A stretch of DNA of 43,362 bases from the IMG/VR virus record IMGVR_UViG_3300045253_000096, positions 1-43,362 of that record. One strand, 5' to 3'. Shown here piece by piece: positions 22,281 through 28,880 of this stretch. This DNA is from a virus. The translations under genes were made by a program, and so were the position numbers. Every line of letters starts with the position of its first letter. The stretch's first letter is position 1. A model generated the notes under the pieces. The model saw nothing but the letters and a program-made list of their open reading frames with translations, was not told where the DNA came from and searched no databases.

Positions 22281-22693
22281 GCGGGAACGAGGTTGGGCGC
22301 GTGCCTTCGGCACCGGGCTCTCGCGAGCCGAGCCCTGAAGGTCTCGGCCCTTCGGGCTTCGATCCCTCGCGCGTTCATGCGGCACCAAGCTTAACAAGAG
22401 AGGGCGACGACGCGCTCGTCGTTTTACTGCTCTACCACCTTCATTCTCACCTGCCCGAAGAGCAGCGACCAATGGCGATGTGCGACCTGTCCGACGAACA
22501 GGCCGAACGCGGTCGCGCCGCCGTTATTGCCCTAAAGACGGCGATCGTGTCGGAGATTTCGGAATCCTTCCGCGCTCTCCGCGATAGCGATGGAAGCCCG
22601 GAGGGGCGAGACGCGAAGCGGCTCGACGGCGAAGCCGCGACAGCGCGGGCCGAAGGCATCGCCCAACCTCAACCCGAGGACAATTCCCAATGA
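22277..22693 (+). CDS. Hypothetical protein bracketed by two hairpin repeats
   Basis: The protein is 138 aa and starts in an ATGA overlap. Its N-terminal 33 residues come from mini-hairpin element C and its C-terminal 27 residues from element H in the opposite orientation. Only the middle (DDALVVLLLYHLHSHLPEE, LSDEQAERGRAAVIALKTAI) looks like a folded helical protein. It is the clearest case here of repeats forming both ends of one reading frame. Function unknown. Confidence 0.55.
   Translation: MSGNEVGRVPSAPGSREPSPEGLGPSGFDPSRVHAAPSLTREGDDALVVLLLYHLHSHLPEEQRPMAMCDLSDEQAERGRAAVIALKTAIVSEISESFRALRDSDGSPEGRDAKRLDGEAATARAEGIAQPQPEDNSQ
22301..22373 (+). repeat. Mini-hairpin element C
   Basis: GTGCC-TTC-GGCAC, GGCTC-TCGC-GAGCC and GCCC-TTC-GGGC with linkers resembling elements D and E (GAGCC, TCTCGG, TTCGATCC). 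Direct orientation, inside the N-terminal coding sequence of gene 22277-22693. Confidence 0.7.
22594..22668 (-). repeat. Mini-hairpin element H
   Basis: Contains CGC-GAA-GCG, CGGC-GAA-GCCG and GCC-GAA-GGC, then ATCGCCC. The last part is the reverse complement of the start of element B (GGGCGAT, GCC-TTC-GGC), which ties the two orientations together as one family. Confidence 0.7.
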
Positions 22694-24090
22694 CCGATGA
22701 GCCCAAAGCGCTGGTGAGCAAATACGACCGCGACGAAATCGCTCGCGTGCTTTTCCAGCAACGACAAACCGATCACGATTGGGAGGATAGCCAAGACGCT
22801 GATCCCGACAGCGATGCCGGCACGCTTCGCTCGATTTGCTTTGACGACGCCGACGCGGTGATCGCCGCCCTACTGGCGGATCAAGCCCTGAGCACCCACT
22901 CCACTCCATCCCAACCAGTAGGCGAGCGAGCGGGGTTGGTCGAGCACTTGCGGCCAGAAGTCTTAGCGTTCGCCCGTCTGATGGAGCGGGAGCTTCGGGC
23001 CAACGATCACAAACCAGGCTGGAAGAATGATCGGATCGGCCAACTCGCTCCCCGGGTGGTTCAGGAGGCGGACGAACTCCTGAGGGCGGTCCGGCGCCTA
23101 GAGGAACGCTGGGGCGAACATCTCTGTGGCGGTCCAGACCGTGGATCAGTCCGTATGTCCGACGCTGACATGCGACAGTCAGTCGTGGAGGAAGCGGCGG
23201 ACGTTGCCAACATGGCCATGATGGTCGCTGACGTTCTTGGCGCACTCCCCGCCCTCGCCACCCCTGTCTCCGCTCCAGTAGGCGAGGGCCGACATTCCTT
23301 CAAAGTTGGAGATCGGCCAGATACGATCGCCGCCTGTCATGCGATGTTGTCAGCAGTCGAATTTCTGTATCGAGACGCCCAGCAACAATATGCCACGCTA
23401 AAGCTGCTCACGACCCCGACGACCGCTCCAGTAGGCGAGCCTGCCAAGCTGCTGGAGAACTTGCGCAGCTTCGAGGCGGCGATTCGGTCGGAGGTTGCTG
23501 CCGACCGCGAGGAGGGACACAATGCCGCCGCCGACATGCGCGAGCGACGGGCTGACGAACTCGCGGCGACTATCGCTTACATCGAAGCCCTCAGCGCTCC
23601 AGTAGGCGAGGAGGCGGTAGAGCGGGAACTTCGCGAGAAGGCGAGGGGTCCGGTTCCAGACGATGTTCCTGAGCCGATGCGCGAGCGCTACGTCGAAATG
23701 CAACTTCGGCACACCGAAGACGAAATCCGCATGTGTCGTGAGCACTTCGGAGGTGACTGGCTAAAGCGCGTTGCTGGGCTGCTTCATATGGCCGGGGTGA
23801 TGGCTCCGCCAGAGGGCTCCTACCATCACATGTGTCTCGTCAATTCGCGCGCCTTGGGTGTCCTCGCCTCTATCTCATCCACGAATGGGCTGAGGGAAGC
23901 GCTCTCCACCATTCTGTCGATCATCGCGGAAATGGTAGAGATAGCCGTCGCGGATGAAGACAGCGAGATCGCCGAGGAATGGCCTATCGACAATCGCGCG
24001 CAGGTCGACCGCTGGCAGTCGCAAATCGCCGCAAGCCTCGCCGCCCTCTCACCATTCAATGGACTGACGGAGGGGTCCGGCGATGCTTAG
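22690..24090 (+). CDS. MazG-like modular protein with APVGE linkers
   Basis: The protein is 466 aa. Residues about 86-185 look like a phage MazG-type nucleotide pyrophosphohydrolase: HLRPEVLAFARLMERELRAN, VVQEADELLRAVRRLEERW and VVEEAADVANMAMMVADVLG, with the helix acidic residues that bind Mg. The other segments are helical modules without clear family. Four modules are separated by the linker (A/Q)PVGE, each encoded by the same 12 bases, CCAGTAGGCGAG. The enzyme would hydrolyse (d)NTPs to alter the nucleotide pool during infection. Assignment rests on one module. Confidence 0.62.
   Translation: MTDEPKALVSKYDRDEIARVLFQQRQTDHDWEDSQDADPDSDAGTLRSICFDDADAVIAALLADQALSTHSTPSQPVGERAGLVEHLRPEVLAFARLMERELRANDHKPGWKNDRIGQLAPRVVQEADELLRAVRRLEERWGEHLCGGPDRGSVRMSDADMRQSVVEEAADVANMAMMVADVLGALPALATPVSAPVGEGRHSFKVGDRPDTIAACHAMLSAVEFLYRDAQQQYATLKLLTTPTTAPVGEPAKLLENLRSFEAAIRSEVAADREEGHNAAADMRERRADELAATIAYIEALSAPVGEEAVERELREKARGPVPDDVPEPMRERYVEMQLRHTEDEIRMCREHFGGDWLKRVAGLLHMAGVMAPPEGSYHHMCLVNSRALGVLASISSTNGLREALSTILSIIAEMVEIAVADEDSEIAEEWPIDNRAQVDRWQSQIAASLAALSPFNGLTEGSGDA
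22915..23610 (+). repeat. Four in-frame copies of CCAGTAGGCGAG
   Basis: The copies are at 22915-22926, 23275-23286, 23428-23439 and 23599-23610. The last three extend to the shared CTCCAGTAGGCGAG. All encode PVGE and mark module borders in the MazG-like gene. Identity at DNA level, including synonymous positions, suggests recent duplication or recombination at these points. Confidence 0.85.
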
Positions 24091-24184
24091 GACGGCCTTC
24101 GGCAACCTGCTCTCGCCCTACGGGCCGAGCCGCTGCGCGTCTCGTCGCTACGCGCTTCGATCAGGCGTAGGGCGCGCGTTGTGA
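24083..24184 (+). CDS. 33-codon ORF made of a hairpin repeat, bridging two genes
   Basis: ATG 24083 overlaps the end of the MazG-like gene, and the TGA overlaps the GTG of the excisionase-like gene. The ORF (MLRTAFGNLLSPYGPSRC at its start, then Arg-rich) is almost entirely mini-hairpin element D. Its likely role is to keep ribosomes moving across the element so that the next gene is translated. A functional peptide is less likely. Confidence 0.42.
   Translation: MLRTAFGNLLSPYGPSRCASRRYALRSGVGRAL
24095..24170 (+). repeat. Mini-hairpin element D
   Basis: GCC-TTC-GGC, CCC-TAC-GGG, CGC-TGC-GCG and CGC-TAC-GCG stems. The linkers GCTCTCG, CCGAGCC, TCTCGTCG and TCGATC are shared with element E, which has different stems and loops at the same places. 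Confidence 0.75.
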
Positions 24185-24576
24185 CTCAGCGCCTTCTCAC
24201 CGCCTCCCAGGTAACGGAGGAGTTCAACCTTCCGTCCGAGAGCGTTGTGCGAACAATGCGCCTCAGGGGCCTCAAGCACGTTCCCCTTGGCCGCGCCATC
24301 CTCTACGATGAGGCCGACGTCGCCGCCTTCATCGAATCCCAGAAGGTTCAGCTATGCCCCGACCAAATAGCGGCCCCCGCCTCAAGTGGATCCCCAAGCG
24401 GCAGAGCTGGTACATCGTCTGGTACGAGGCCGGGCGGGAAAGGCTCAAGTCTGCCGGCACGACGGACCGCGGACAAGCTGAAGAGGCTCTTGCGGGAGTC
24501 ATTGGAGAGCGGCAGCGCCGAACCCGAGGAGCCGGGCCGCGTGATCCAGGGGAGGTTTCAGTCGCGGAAGTCCTAG
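24181..24576 (+). CDS. Excisionase-like HTH protein overlapping integrase
   Basis: The protein is 131 aa. Residues 1-56 are a MerR/excisionase-type winged helix: LLTASQVTEEFNLPSESVVR, LKHVPLGRAILYDEADVAAF. This module directs excision or, in other settings, DNA-binding control. Residues 59-131 are read from the same DNA as the start of the integrase in another frame (223-base overlap) and are low-complexity (Ser/Gly/Arg-rich), so the functional part is likely the first 60 residues. GTG 24181 overlaps the small ORF stop. Confidence 0.72.
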   Translation: MTQRLLTASQVTEEFNLPSESVVRTMRLRGLKHVPLGRAILYDEADVAAFIESQKVQLCPDQIAAPASSGSPSGRAGTSSGTRPGGKGSSLPARRTADKLKRLLRESLESGSAEPEEPGRVIQGRFQSRKS

Positions 24577-25451
24577 ACCTCTACGGCTCCGAGCACGCCC
24601 CGACGAGAGCCGATCCCGCGCGCATCGGCTACGCGATCGACGCGCTGCTGTCCTTCTGGGACGGCAAGACGGTTGCTGAGATCAGCAAGACGACATGCCG
24701 GAAATACGTCGTTCACCGCCAGCGGGCGCCGGGAACGGTGCGACGCGAGCTCGGAACGCTCACCGCAGCACTCAACTTCGCCGTTCACGAAAAGCTGCTC
24801 GAGCGGGCGCCGCACGTAGAATTACCCGAGAAGCCGGAAGGCAAAGAGCGGTGGCTGACCCGTATCGAGGCCGCCAAGCTGCTCAACGCCTCAAGGACGG
24901 GCCGCAGCGACGTTCGCCTCTACCTGCCGTTGTTCGTCCTGCTCGGGCTCTACACGGGAGCGAGGAAGCAAGCGATCCTGACCCTTCGCTGGCCCCAGGT
25001 CGACCTTGAGCGCGGCCGAATCGACTTCCGCCGGGGGACCAGGCGCACGAACAAGGGGCGGGCGCATATCCCGATCCCGGCCCGGCTGCTCACCTTCCTC
25101 AAGCTCGCTTATCGGCGCCGGATGTCCGATGTCGGGTTCGTGCTTCACGACAAGGGGCGGCCGATCAAGGACATCGGCGGGGGCTGGGACGGAAGGCCGA
25201 GCGCCGACCCGAAACAGCTACGCGGACAGGGCAGCTTCGGCACGGCCTGCAAGAAGGCGGGGTTGATCGATGTCACTCCGCACACCCTAAGGCATACGCG
25301 CGGGACGTGGCTGGCTCAGGCGGGCGTGGATCTGTGGGAGATCGCGGGCTGGCTCGGGCAGTCCTACGCGACGACGGTCGAGCTCTACGCCCATCATCAT
25401 CCGGATCATATGGAAGAAGCGAAGCGAGCGACGGATAGGAGGAATGCGTGA
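24354..25451 (+). CDS. int: Tyrosine recombinase integrase
   Basis: The protein is 365 aa. The N-terminal arm-binding domain is at about 8-52 (KWIPKRQSWYIVWYEAGRER), the core-binding SAM-like domain at 68-155 and the catalytic domain at 165-355. The active-site set is visible: R204 in LYTGARKQ, K234 in TNKGRAHI, H310 and R313 in TPHTLRHTRG, and nucleophile Y345 in TVELYAHHHP. The usual second His of the LGHS motif is replaced by Gln (LGQS). It should integrate the phage at the tRNA-Arg(CCG) gene whose 3' half is at 25731-25781, 280 bases downstream. Confidence 0.95.
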   Translation: MPRPNSGPRLKWIPKRQSWYIVWYEAGRERLKSAGTTDRGQAEEALAGVIGERQRRTRGAGPRDPGEVSVAEVLDLYGSEHAPTRADPARIGYAIDALLSFWDGKTVAEISKTTCRKYVVHRQRAPGTVRRELGTLTAALNFAVHEKLLERAPHVELPEKPEGKERWLTRIEAAKLLNASRTGRSDVRLYLPLFVLLGLYTGARKQAILTLRWPQVDLERGRIDFRRGTRRTNKGRAHIPIPARLLTFLKLAYRRRMSDVGFVLHDKGRPIKDIGGGWDGRPSADPKQLRGQGSFGTACKKAGLIDVTPHTLRHTRGTWLAQAGVDLWEIAGWLGQSYATTVELYAHHHPDHMEEAKRATDRRNA

Positions 25452-25717
25452 GCGAGGGCACTGCCAAACCGACCTTAAGCGACCTAGACGGCGTGACAGG
25501 CATCGGCGCGTCTTACGATCGCGAAGAAGACCAGTGGGACCTCTACACGATGCCCGGCGTCAAGCCGCTTGGGGTGGTCGTTAAGGGATACAATCGCCGC
25601 ATGCTCGACTGGATTGTAGACTCTCTGCGAACTGCCTTGGCGGAAGCGAACGAATCCGGCCCAAACGACCGTAACTCGGACGGAGACTCGGACAGCCGCG
25701 AGGGGGCGATTGGCTAA
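25448..25717 (+). CDS. Small protein between int and attP
   Basis: The protein is 89 aa. GTG 25448 overlaps the integrase stop. The first 65 residues (LDGVTGIGASYDREEDQWDL, LGVVVKGYNRRMLDWIVDSL) look folded; the tail is Asp/Ser-rich. Its stop lies 13 bases before the attachment core, so in a prophage it is the last phage gene at the integrase end. Function unknown; a recombination accessory role is possible. Confidence 0.6.
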   Translation: MSEGTAKPTLSDLDGVTGIGASYDREEDQWDLYTMPGVKPLGVVVKGYNRRMLDWIVDSLRTALAEANESGPNDRNSDGDSDSREGAIG

Positions 25718-25730
25718 GTGATTGAGAAAA

Positions 25731-25781
25731 TGGCGCACCCAAGAGGATTCGAACCTCTGGCCTCTGCCTTCGGAGGGCAGC
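25731..25781 (-). other. attP core: 3' half of tRNA-Arg(CCG)
   Basis: Read on the minus strand from 25780 to 25731, the bases give an anticodon stem-loop (CTGCC-CTCCGAA-GGCAG, anticodon CCG), variable region, T-arm (AGAGG-TTCGAAT-CCTCT), the 3' acceptor strand TGGGTGC, discriminator G and the encoded CCA. The 5' half (D-arm and acceptor 5' strand) is absent: the sequence beyond 25781 does not continue as tRNA. Phages carry such fragments so that integration rebuilds the host tRNA. On integration the intact tRNA end would lie on the int side. Confidence 0.92.
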
Positions 25782-25816
25782 CCGAGACGCTTTCTAAGAG
25801 AGCGAAACGTCTGATT

Positions 25817-26338
25817 TCAGCGGCTTTCGACGCGGAACGCAGCGGGAAAATGCGTAGGAGACTCGAACGGGTCCGAGTTATCGGGCCTAAGGGCGTTGAT
25901 CCGGTCGATTTCGGCCAGCAGTTCCGGTGTCCGCTCGAACCACTCGCCATGCAGCCGGGACGCCCCAAAGTGGACGGTATGGTACATCCATTCGGCCGTT
26001 CGATCGCCGATTCCAACTGCCAGGATGCGCAGCGGAATGGGGCTGCCGCACTGGAGCGCTGCGAGGCGCTTAGCAGGATCTGTCGAAAGCCCGATCTTGA
26101 TGGCTCCGATGTCGCCCCCGATGAAATAAATGCAACTCGGGGCCTCGAAGCGCTTCTTCACGGCAATGCCGGGAAGGTCTTCCGCCATGAAACGGCGATA
26201 CGCCGCTTCGGCCTTCACCGGGTCATTCGTTCCCGTCGATCGCGTCCCCTGCGTTCCGTCGCCGCGAGTCCAGTGGATGTAATAGGCGTCCCGCTTTTTC
26301 AGGAACTTGAGGTAGGGACCTTTGGCTTTGCGCGGCAT
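25817..26338 (-). CDS. Integrase-type N-terminal domain fused to GIY-YIG domain
   Basis: The protein is 173 aa. Residues 1-50 (GPYLKFLKKRDAYYIHWTRG, then TRSTGTNDPVKAEAAYRRFM) resemble the arm-binding domain of this phage's own integrase. Residues 60-140 are a MUG113-type GIY-YIG domain: CIYFIGGDIGAIKIGLSTDP, KRLAALQCGSPIPLRILAVG, AEWMYHTVHF and GEWFERT. It ends 36 bases from attP, facing the integrase. ATG 26338 is chosen; GTG 26389 is in frame. A -35/-10 pair (TTGCGT, 16 bases, TACTGT) ends six bases before the ATG, so the mRNA may be leaderless. Confidence 0.75.
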   Translation of the reverse strand: MPRKAKGPYLKFLKKRDAYYIHWTRGDGTQGTRSTGTNDPVKAEAAYRRFMAEDLPGIAVKKRFEAPSCIYFIGGDIGAIKIGLSTDPAKRLAALQCGSPIPLRILAVGIGDRTAEWMYHTVHFGASRLHGEWFERTPELLAEIDRINALRPDNSDPFESPTHFPAAFRVESR

Positions 26339-26489
26339 TTGTCCACAGTAACGCGGCGTAGCTCGGACGCAAGCGCTTTCACCCCTCACCCCTTGGGACA
26401 GTATGGAGAGTGTTTATGCCGTTGGATTCGGGCGATTTCGGCTGCGCCGAACCGTCGCTACCCATGAACGGAGCCAATCTTCGTTGTCT

Positions 26490-26519
26490 CCGCCCTTACG
26501 GGCGGGTATCGACTATCGC
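26490..26519 (+). repeat. Mini-hairpin element K, short
   Basis: CCGCCC-TTAC-GGGCGG is followed by GACTATCGC directly before ATG 26520, resembling the end linker (ACTATCGCGGAG) of elements A and B. It is the shortest and least certain member. Confidence 0.5.
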
Positions 26520-26990
26520 ATGGAGGGCGCGTTGAAGCTTGACCACCCCGAAGCGGAGCAGTTCGCGCGCATTATCTGGCAGGCGACCATGGCCGCTTGG
26601 GATCTCTGCCTCGGGGGACACGACTGGCCCGCGAAGAAAGAGATGCGGGAGCGAATGAAGTTTCCACGGCCGGGCGACATGGTCGTTGAAGCTAGCGCTG
26701 GCCTGCGCAAGCTCGACTGCGCGATGGCCGTTGGCTGGCTTGTCAGAGAGGCTCGGGAGCCCATCGAAGTCGATGAATGGAACGTGGAAGAAGACGGACC
26801 AATACCGCTGGAAAAGGTGGTCTACATAACAGCCATAGACGGGCGAGATGCGCGCTGGGTGGACTGTGAGTTTTTCCAAGTGCCGACCTACCCAGGCTGG
26901 TGGGATTCAGAGCGGTGGCAAAAGGCGTTGGCGGAAAAGCGCCGCGATAGCGGCAGCGACCCGAAGGGCGAAAACGCCGAAGGCGGTTGA
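26520..26990 (+). CDS. Conserved phage protein, unknown function
   Basis: The protein is 156 aa from ATG 26520. A longer frame from ATG 26403 (195 aa) is open, but its extra codons are less GC-rich at third positions and pass through element K. The body holds EAEQFARIIWQATMAAWDLC, FPRPGDMVVEASAGLRKLDC and the C-terminal FQVPTYPGWWDSERWQ. The 'W......P.PGDMVVE' pattern is one I associate with phage proteins of unknown role. The C-terminal tail reads into element J. Divergent from the GIY-YIG gene. Confidence 0.62.
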   Translation: MEGALKLDHPEAEQFARIIWQATMAAWDLCLGGHDWPAKKEMRERMKFPRPGDMVVEASAGLRKLDCAMAVGWLVREAREPIEVDEWNVEEDGPIPLEKVVYITAIDGRDARWVDCEFFQVPTYPGWWDSERWQKALAEKRRDSGSDPKGENAEGG

Positions 26991-27036
26991 GTGCGAAGCA
27001 TCGCAGAGCGGCCCCCGAAGAGGGGCATCGCCCAAC
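26944..27036 (-). repeat. Mini-hairpin element J
   Basis: Contains GCC-GAA-GGC, GCGAAGC-type and CCCC-GAAG-GGGG stems and ends GGGGCATCGCCCAACC, the same end as elements H and I. It covers the last codons of the upstream gene and part of the intergenic space. Confidence 0.65.
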
Positions 27037-27084
27037 CCCTAGCCCCTAGAGAACCATCCCACACAACACTATAGGGGGAGAGAT

Positions 27085-27240
27085 ATGGAACACCCTGAAG
27101 ATTTGATCGTCCAGAATCTGCTGAAGGATTTGCAAGAGCGTAAGGGCTTCCGTCAGGTCTATGACGAGATGACCCGCGGCGTTCGGCTCGAGATGACCCG
27201 AGAATGGCTGAGGATCGTTCGCGAGGTGCTGGCCAACTGA
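27085..27240 (+). CDS. Small helical protein, last plus-strand gene
   Basis: The protein is 51 aa. ATG 27085 has a strong GGGGGAG site. The protein is all helix (DLIVQNLLKDLQERKGFRQV, EMTREWLRIVREVLAN). ACTATAG about 10-15 bases upstream could be its own -10 element. It may be a small regulator; no family assigned. A weak hairpin (GGTGAG/CTCACC, 27256-27283) follows and might terminate transcription. Confidence 0.68.
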   Translation: MEHPEDLIVQNLLKDLQERKGFRQVYDEMTRGVRLEMTREWLRIVREVLAN

Positions 27241-27634
27241 CCTAGCCGCTAAGGGGGTGAGGCTGCGGGCCGGGTTTCTCACCTGGCATTTTGCCGCGCC
27301 GCCGAAGCGGCCGACGTCAGCGGATCTGGCCTAGACCGACTGTCGTGTTCTCCACGCCGCCGCAGCCTCGTTGCGCTCGACTGATCTGGCGGCCGACAAG
27401 TCAGCGAAATGACCAGCCCCAGCGCAATCCCCTCGCTATCAGGAAAAGACTGGATCAGCAAGCGGGGATATGGTAGCGCAGGGGATGGTTGCGGCGGCGT
27501 GGATGGACACGCTAAGCCACGAAATGTAACCGCGCAGTCGTGCAGCACGGCGCGGGGCAATGCTCAGGAAGGCCGACTGCACGATCTAGGCCTACAATGT
27601 GCACAGCCGGTATCAAGCCCGGCCCGCAACCGAC
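27241..27634. other. Convergent intergenic region, no gene found
   Basis: There are 394 bases between the last plus-strand gene and the last gene of the minus-strand late operon. Open frames here (for example 27409-27645 plus, 27279-27560 minus) have no protein-like content or ribosome site. It contains a perfect 8-bp inverted repeat, TCGTGCAG (27538-27545) and CTGCACGA (27577-27584), and an imperfect hairpin ATCCCC/GGGGAT around 27427-27468. These may be terminators for the two facing operons or a structured RNA. Neither has a U-tract. Confidence 0.5.
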
Positions 27635-27901
27635 CTACCCCCTGAACTTCCCCGCTTCCTGAGCCCGTCCGAACGCAGCCCCCATCGCCTCGAAATCGCT
27701 CGCAAGGCTGTCACTGATCTGCTGCTTCATCGGCACCAGCACAGCCGGCGTATTGGGACCGTGGGCCTCGATAAGCTGTTCGGCGATGGTCAGCGCCTTC
27801 CCGACTAGGGGATTGCCCTTGCCGGCGCCCTGAGCGAGCTTCAGACCCTCGCGAAGGAACGGTATCAGATATCCGGCGGAGATGGGAGGAAGGCCGCTCA
27901 T
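27635..27901 (-). CDS. Small helical protein, end of late operon
   Basis: The protein is 88 aa and starts in an ATGA overlap with the lipoprotein gene. It has a Gly/Pro-rich N-terminus, then helices (LVGKALTIAEQLIEAHGPNT, DFEAMGAAFGRAQEAGKF). Possibly a virion-associated or lysis-linked accessory protein. No family recognised. Confidence 0.62.
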   Translation of the reverse strand: MSGLPPISAGYLIPFLREGLKLAQGAGKGNPLVGKALTIAEQLIEAHGPNTPAVLVPMKQQISDSLASDFEAMGAAFGRAQEAGKFRG

Positions 27902-28377
27902 TGACTGGCTCCTTTGTGACGATTGAGGATAGAGGTGAGCTGGGCGATGAGGCCGTCAGCCTTGACGATCTGGTCGTTGTAGACGAGGCCGTTGCGGTCC
28001 TCGTAGGCCGACTTCGCCTTGCCGAGATGGTATTGGATCTGGCAGCCGAGCGCGAGAGCCGCGCCGCCGTCATCCGCGGGGCCGATCTGGGCAAGCTCGG
28101 CCACGACCATCGGGCAGAACTGCGGATGCGCCGTGTCGGGGCTGGTCGAGGTCGGAAGGCGCCCGGAGTTGAAATACTCCGTCATGCGATCGGCTTCGGC
28201 CGTGGCGAGGCGAACGCGGGTCTGGAGCTTGTCCTGGTCCATCGGGACGACCGCGGCCTGCTGCTGCACCGCATGACCAGAGACAGCCAGGCTTCCGACC
28301 GTCGCTATTCCAGTCGCGATCTCTGTAGCTCCGCATCCCGCCAGCAACAGGGGGGTGAGGTATAGGAGGGGTTTCAT
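27898..28377 (-). CDS. Phage lipoprotein
   Basis: The protein is 159 aa. The N-terminus MKPLLYLTPLLLAGCGATE is a signal peptide with lipobox LLAGC, so Cys 15 should be lipidated. The mature part is helical with two further Cys residues (HPQFCPMVVAELAQIG, ALALGCQIQYHLGKAKSAY). ATG 28377 has AAGGAG seven bases upstream. It lies downstream of the lysis genes in the same direction. It could be a spanin-like outer-membrane component or an exclusion lipoprotein; the sequence does not decide. Confidence 0.72.
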   Translation of the reverse strand: MKPLLYLTPLLLAGCGATEIATGIATVGSLAVSGHAVQQQAAVVPMDQDKLQTRVRLATAEADRMTEYFNSGRLPTSTSPDTAHPQFCPMVVAELAQIGPADDGGAALALGCQIQYHLGKAKSAYEDRNGLVYNDQIVKADGLIAQLTSILNRHKGASQ

Positions 28378-28410
28378 GGTTGGACTCCTTGGTGAGTTTG
28401 GGCGCGATTC

Positions 28411-28478
28411 CCGGCTCTCGCCCTGCGGGCCGAACCCCTTCGGGTTTCGTCGCTTCGCGCCTCGATCCGGCGCGCGGG
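28411..28478 (+). repeat. Mini-hairpin element E
   Basis: CCC-TGC-GGG, CCC-TTC-GGG and CGC-TTC-GCG stems with the linkers of element D (GCTCTCG, CCGAACC, TTTCGTCG, CTCGATC). This copy lies between two late genes and is not translated. Confidence 0.75.
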
Positions 28479-28482
28479 ATGC

Positions 28483-28746
28483 TTAATCCGCATCGACCAG
28501 CCTCTTGACGGACAGCACGCAGCGCGTCGGGATGTGGATCACGCCGGAAACCTGGACCGTCGCCTTCTCATCGATTCCGCCCATGTTCGGCGCCAACGCC
28601 TTGACCTTCTTGCCGTCTTTGATGAGCCAGCCGACCGAGGCGATGCGAACAGGCGAACCAGCTTTCCAGTCGGCCAGCGCTTCCCATCCGGACGACGGCT
28701 GAACGCTGTCCTCCCATTCGATCAGGACGAGAGGACACTTGCTCAT
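28483..28746 (-). CDS. Small conserved phage protein
   Basis: The protein is 87 aa. LVLIEWEDSVQPSSGWEALA at the start and VQVSGVIHIPTRCVLSVKRL at the end form a small beta-rich fold. The 'IEWEDS.QP...W' beginning recurs in small phage proteins of unknown function. ATG 28746 follows AGAGGGGA. Its stop is close to element E. Confidence 0.65.
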   Translation of the reverse strand: MSKCPLVLIEWEDSVQPSSGWEALADWKAGSPVRIASVGWLIKDGKKVKALAPNMGGIDEKATVQVSGVIHIPTRCVLSVKRLVDAD

Positions 28747-28880
28747 TGCAAGAATCCCCTCTCCTGTGTTACCGGTGCCGCTATGCGCAGCCTCCGATTA
28801 TCGCGCCCAAGAAGGACACTGTGGCAAGCTTGACGGCTTCCCGCCTCGCCCTCTCTTGACCTCGATAATCGGTGAACATC

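Noticed and set aside
25731-25781. A functional tRNA gene
   Set aside because: Only the 3' half is present; D-arm and 5' acceptor strand are missing, so it is an attachment core.
27061-27083. Sequence resembling a T7 RNA polymerase promoter (ACACTATAGGGGGAGA)
   Set aside because: No single-subunit RNA polymerase gene is present, the upstream half does not match, and the G-run is the ribosome site of gene 27085-27240. An ordinary -10 is more likely.
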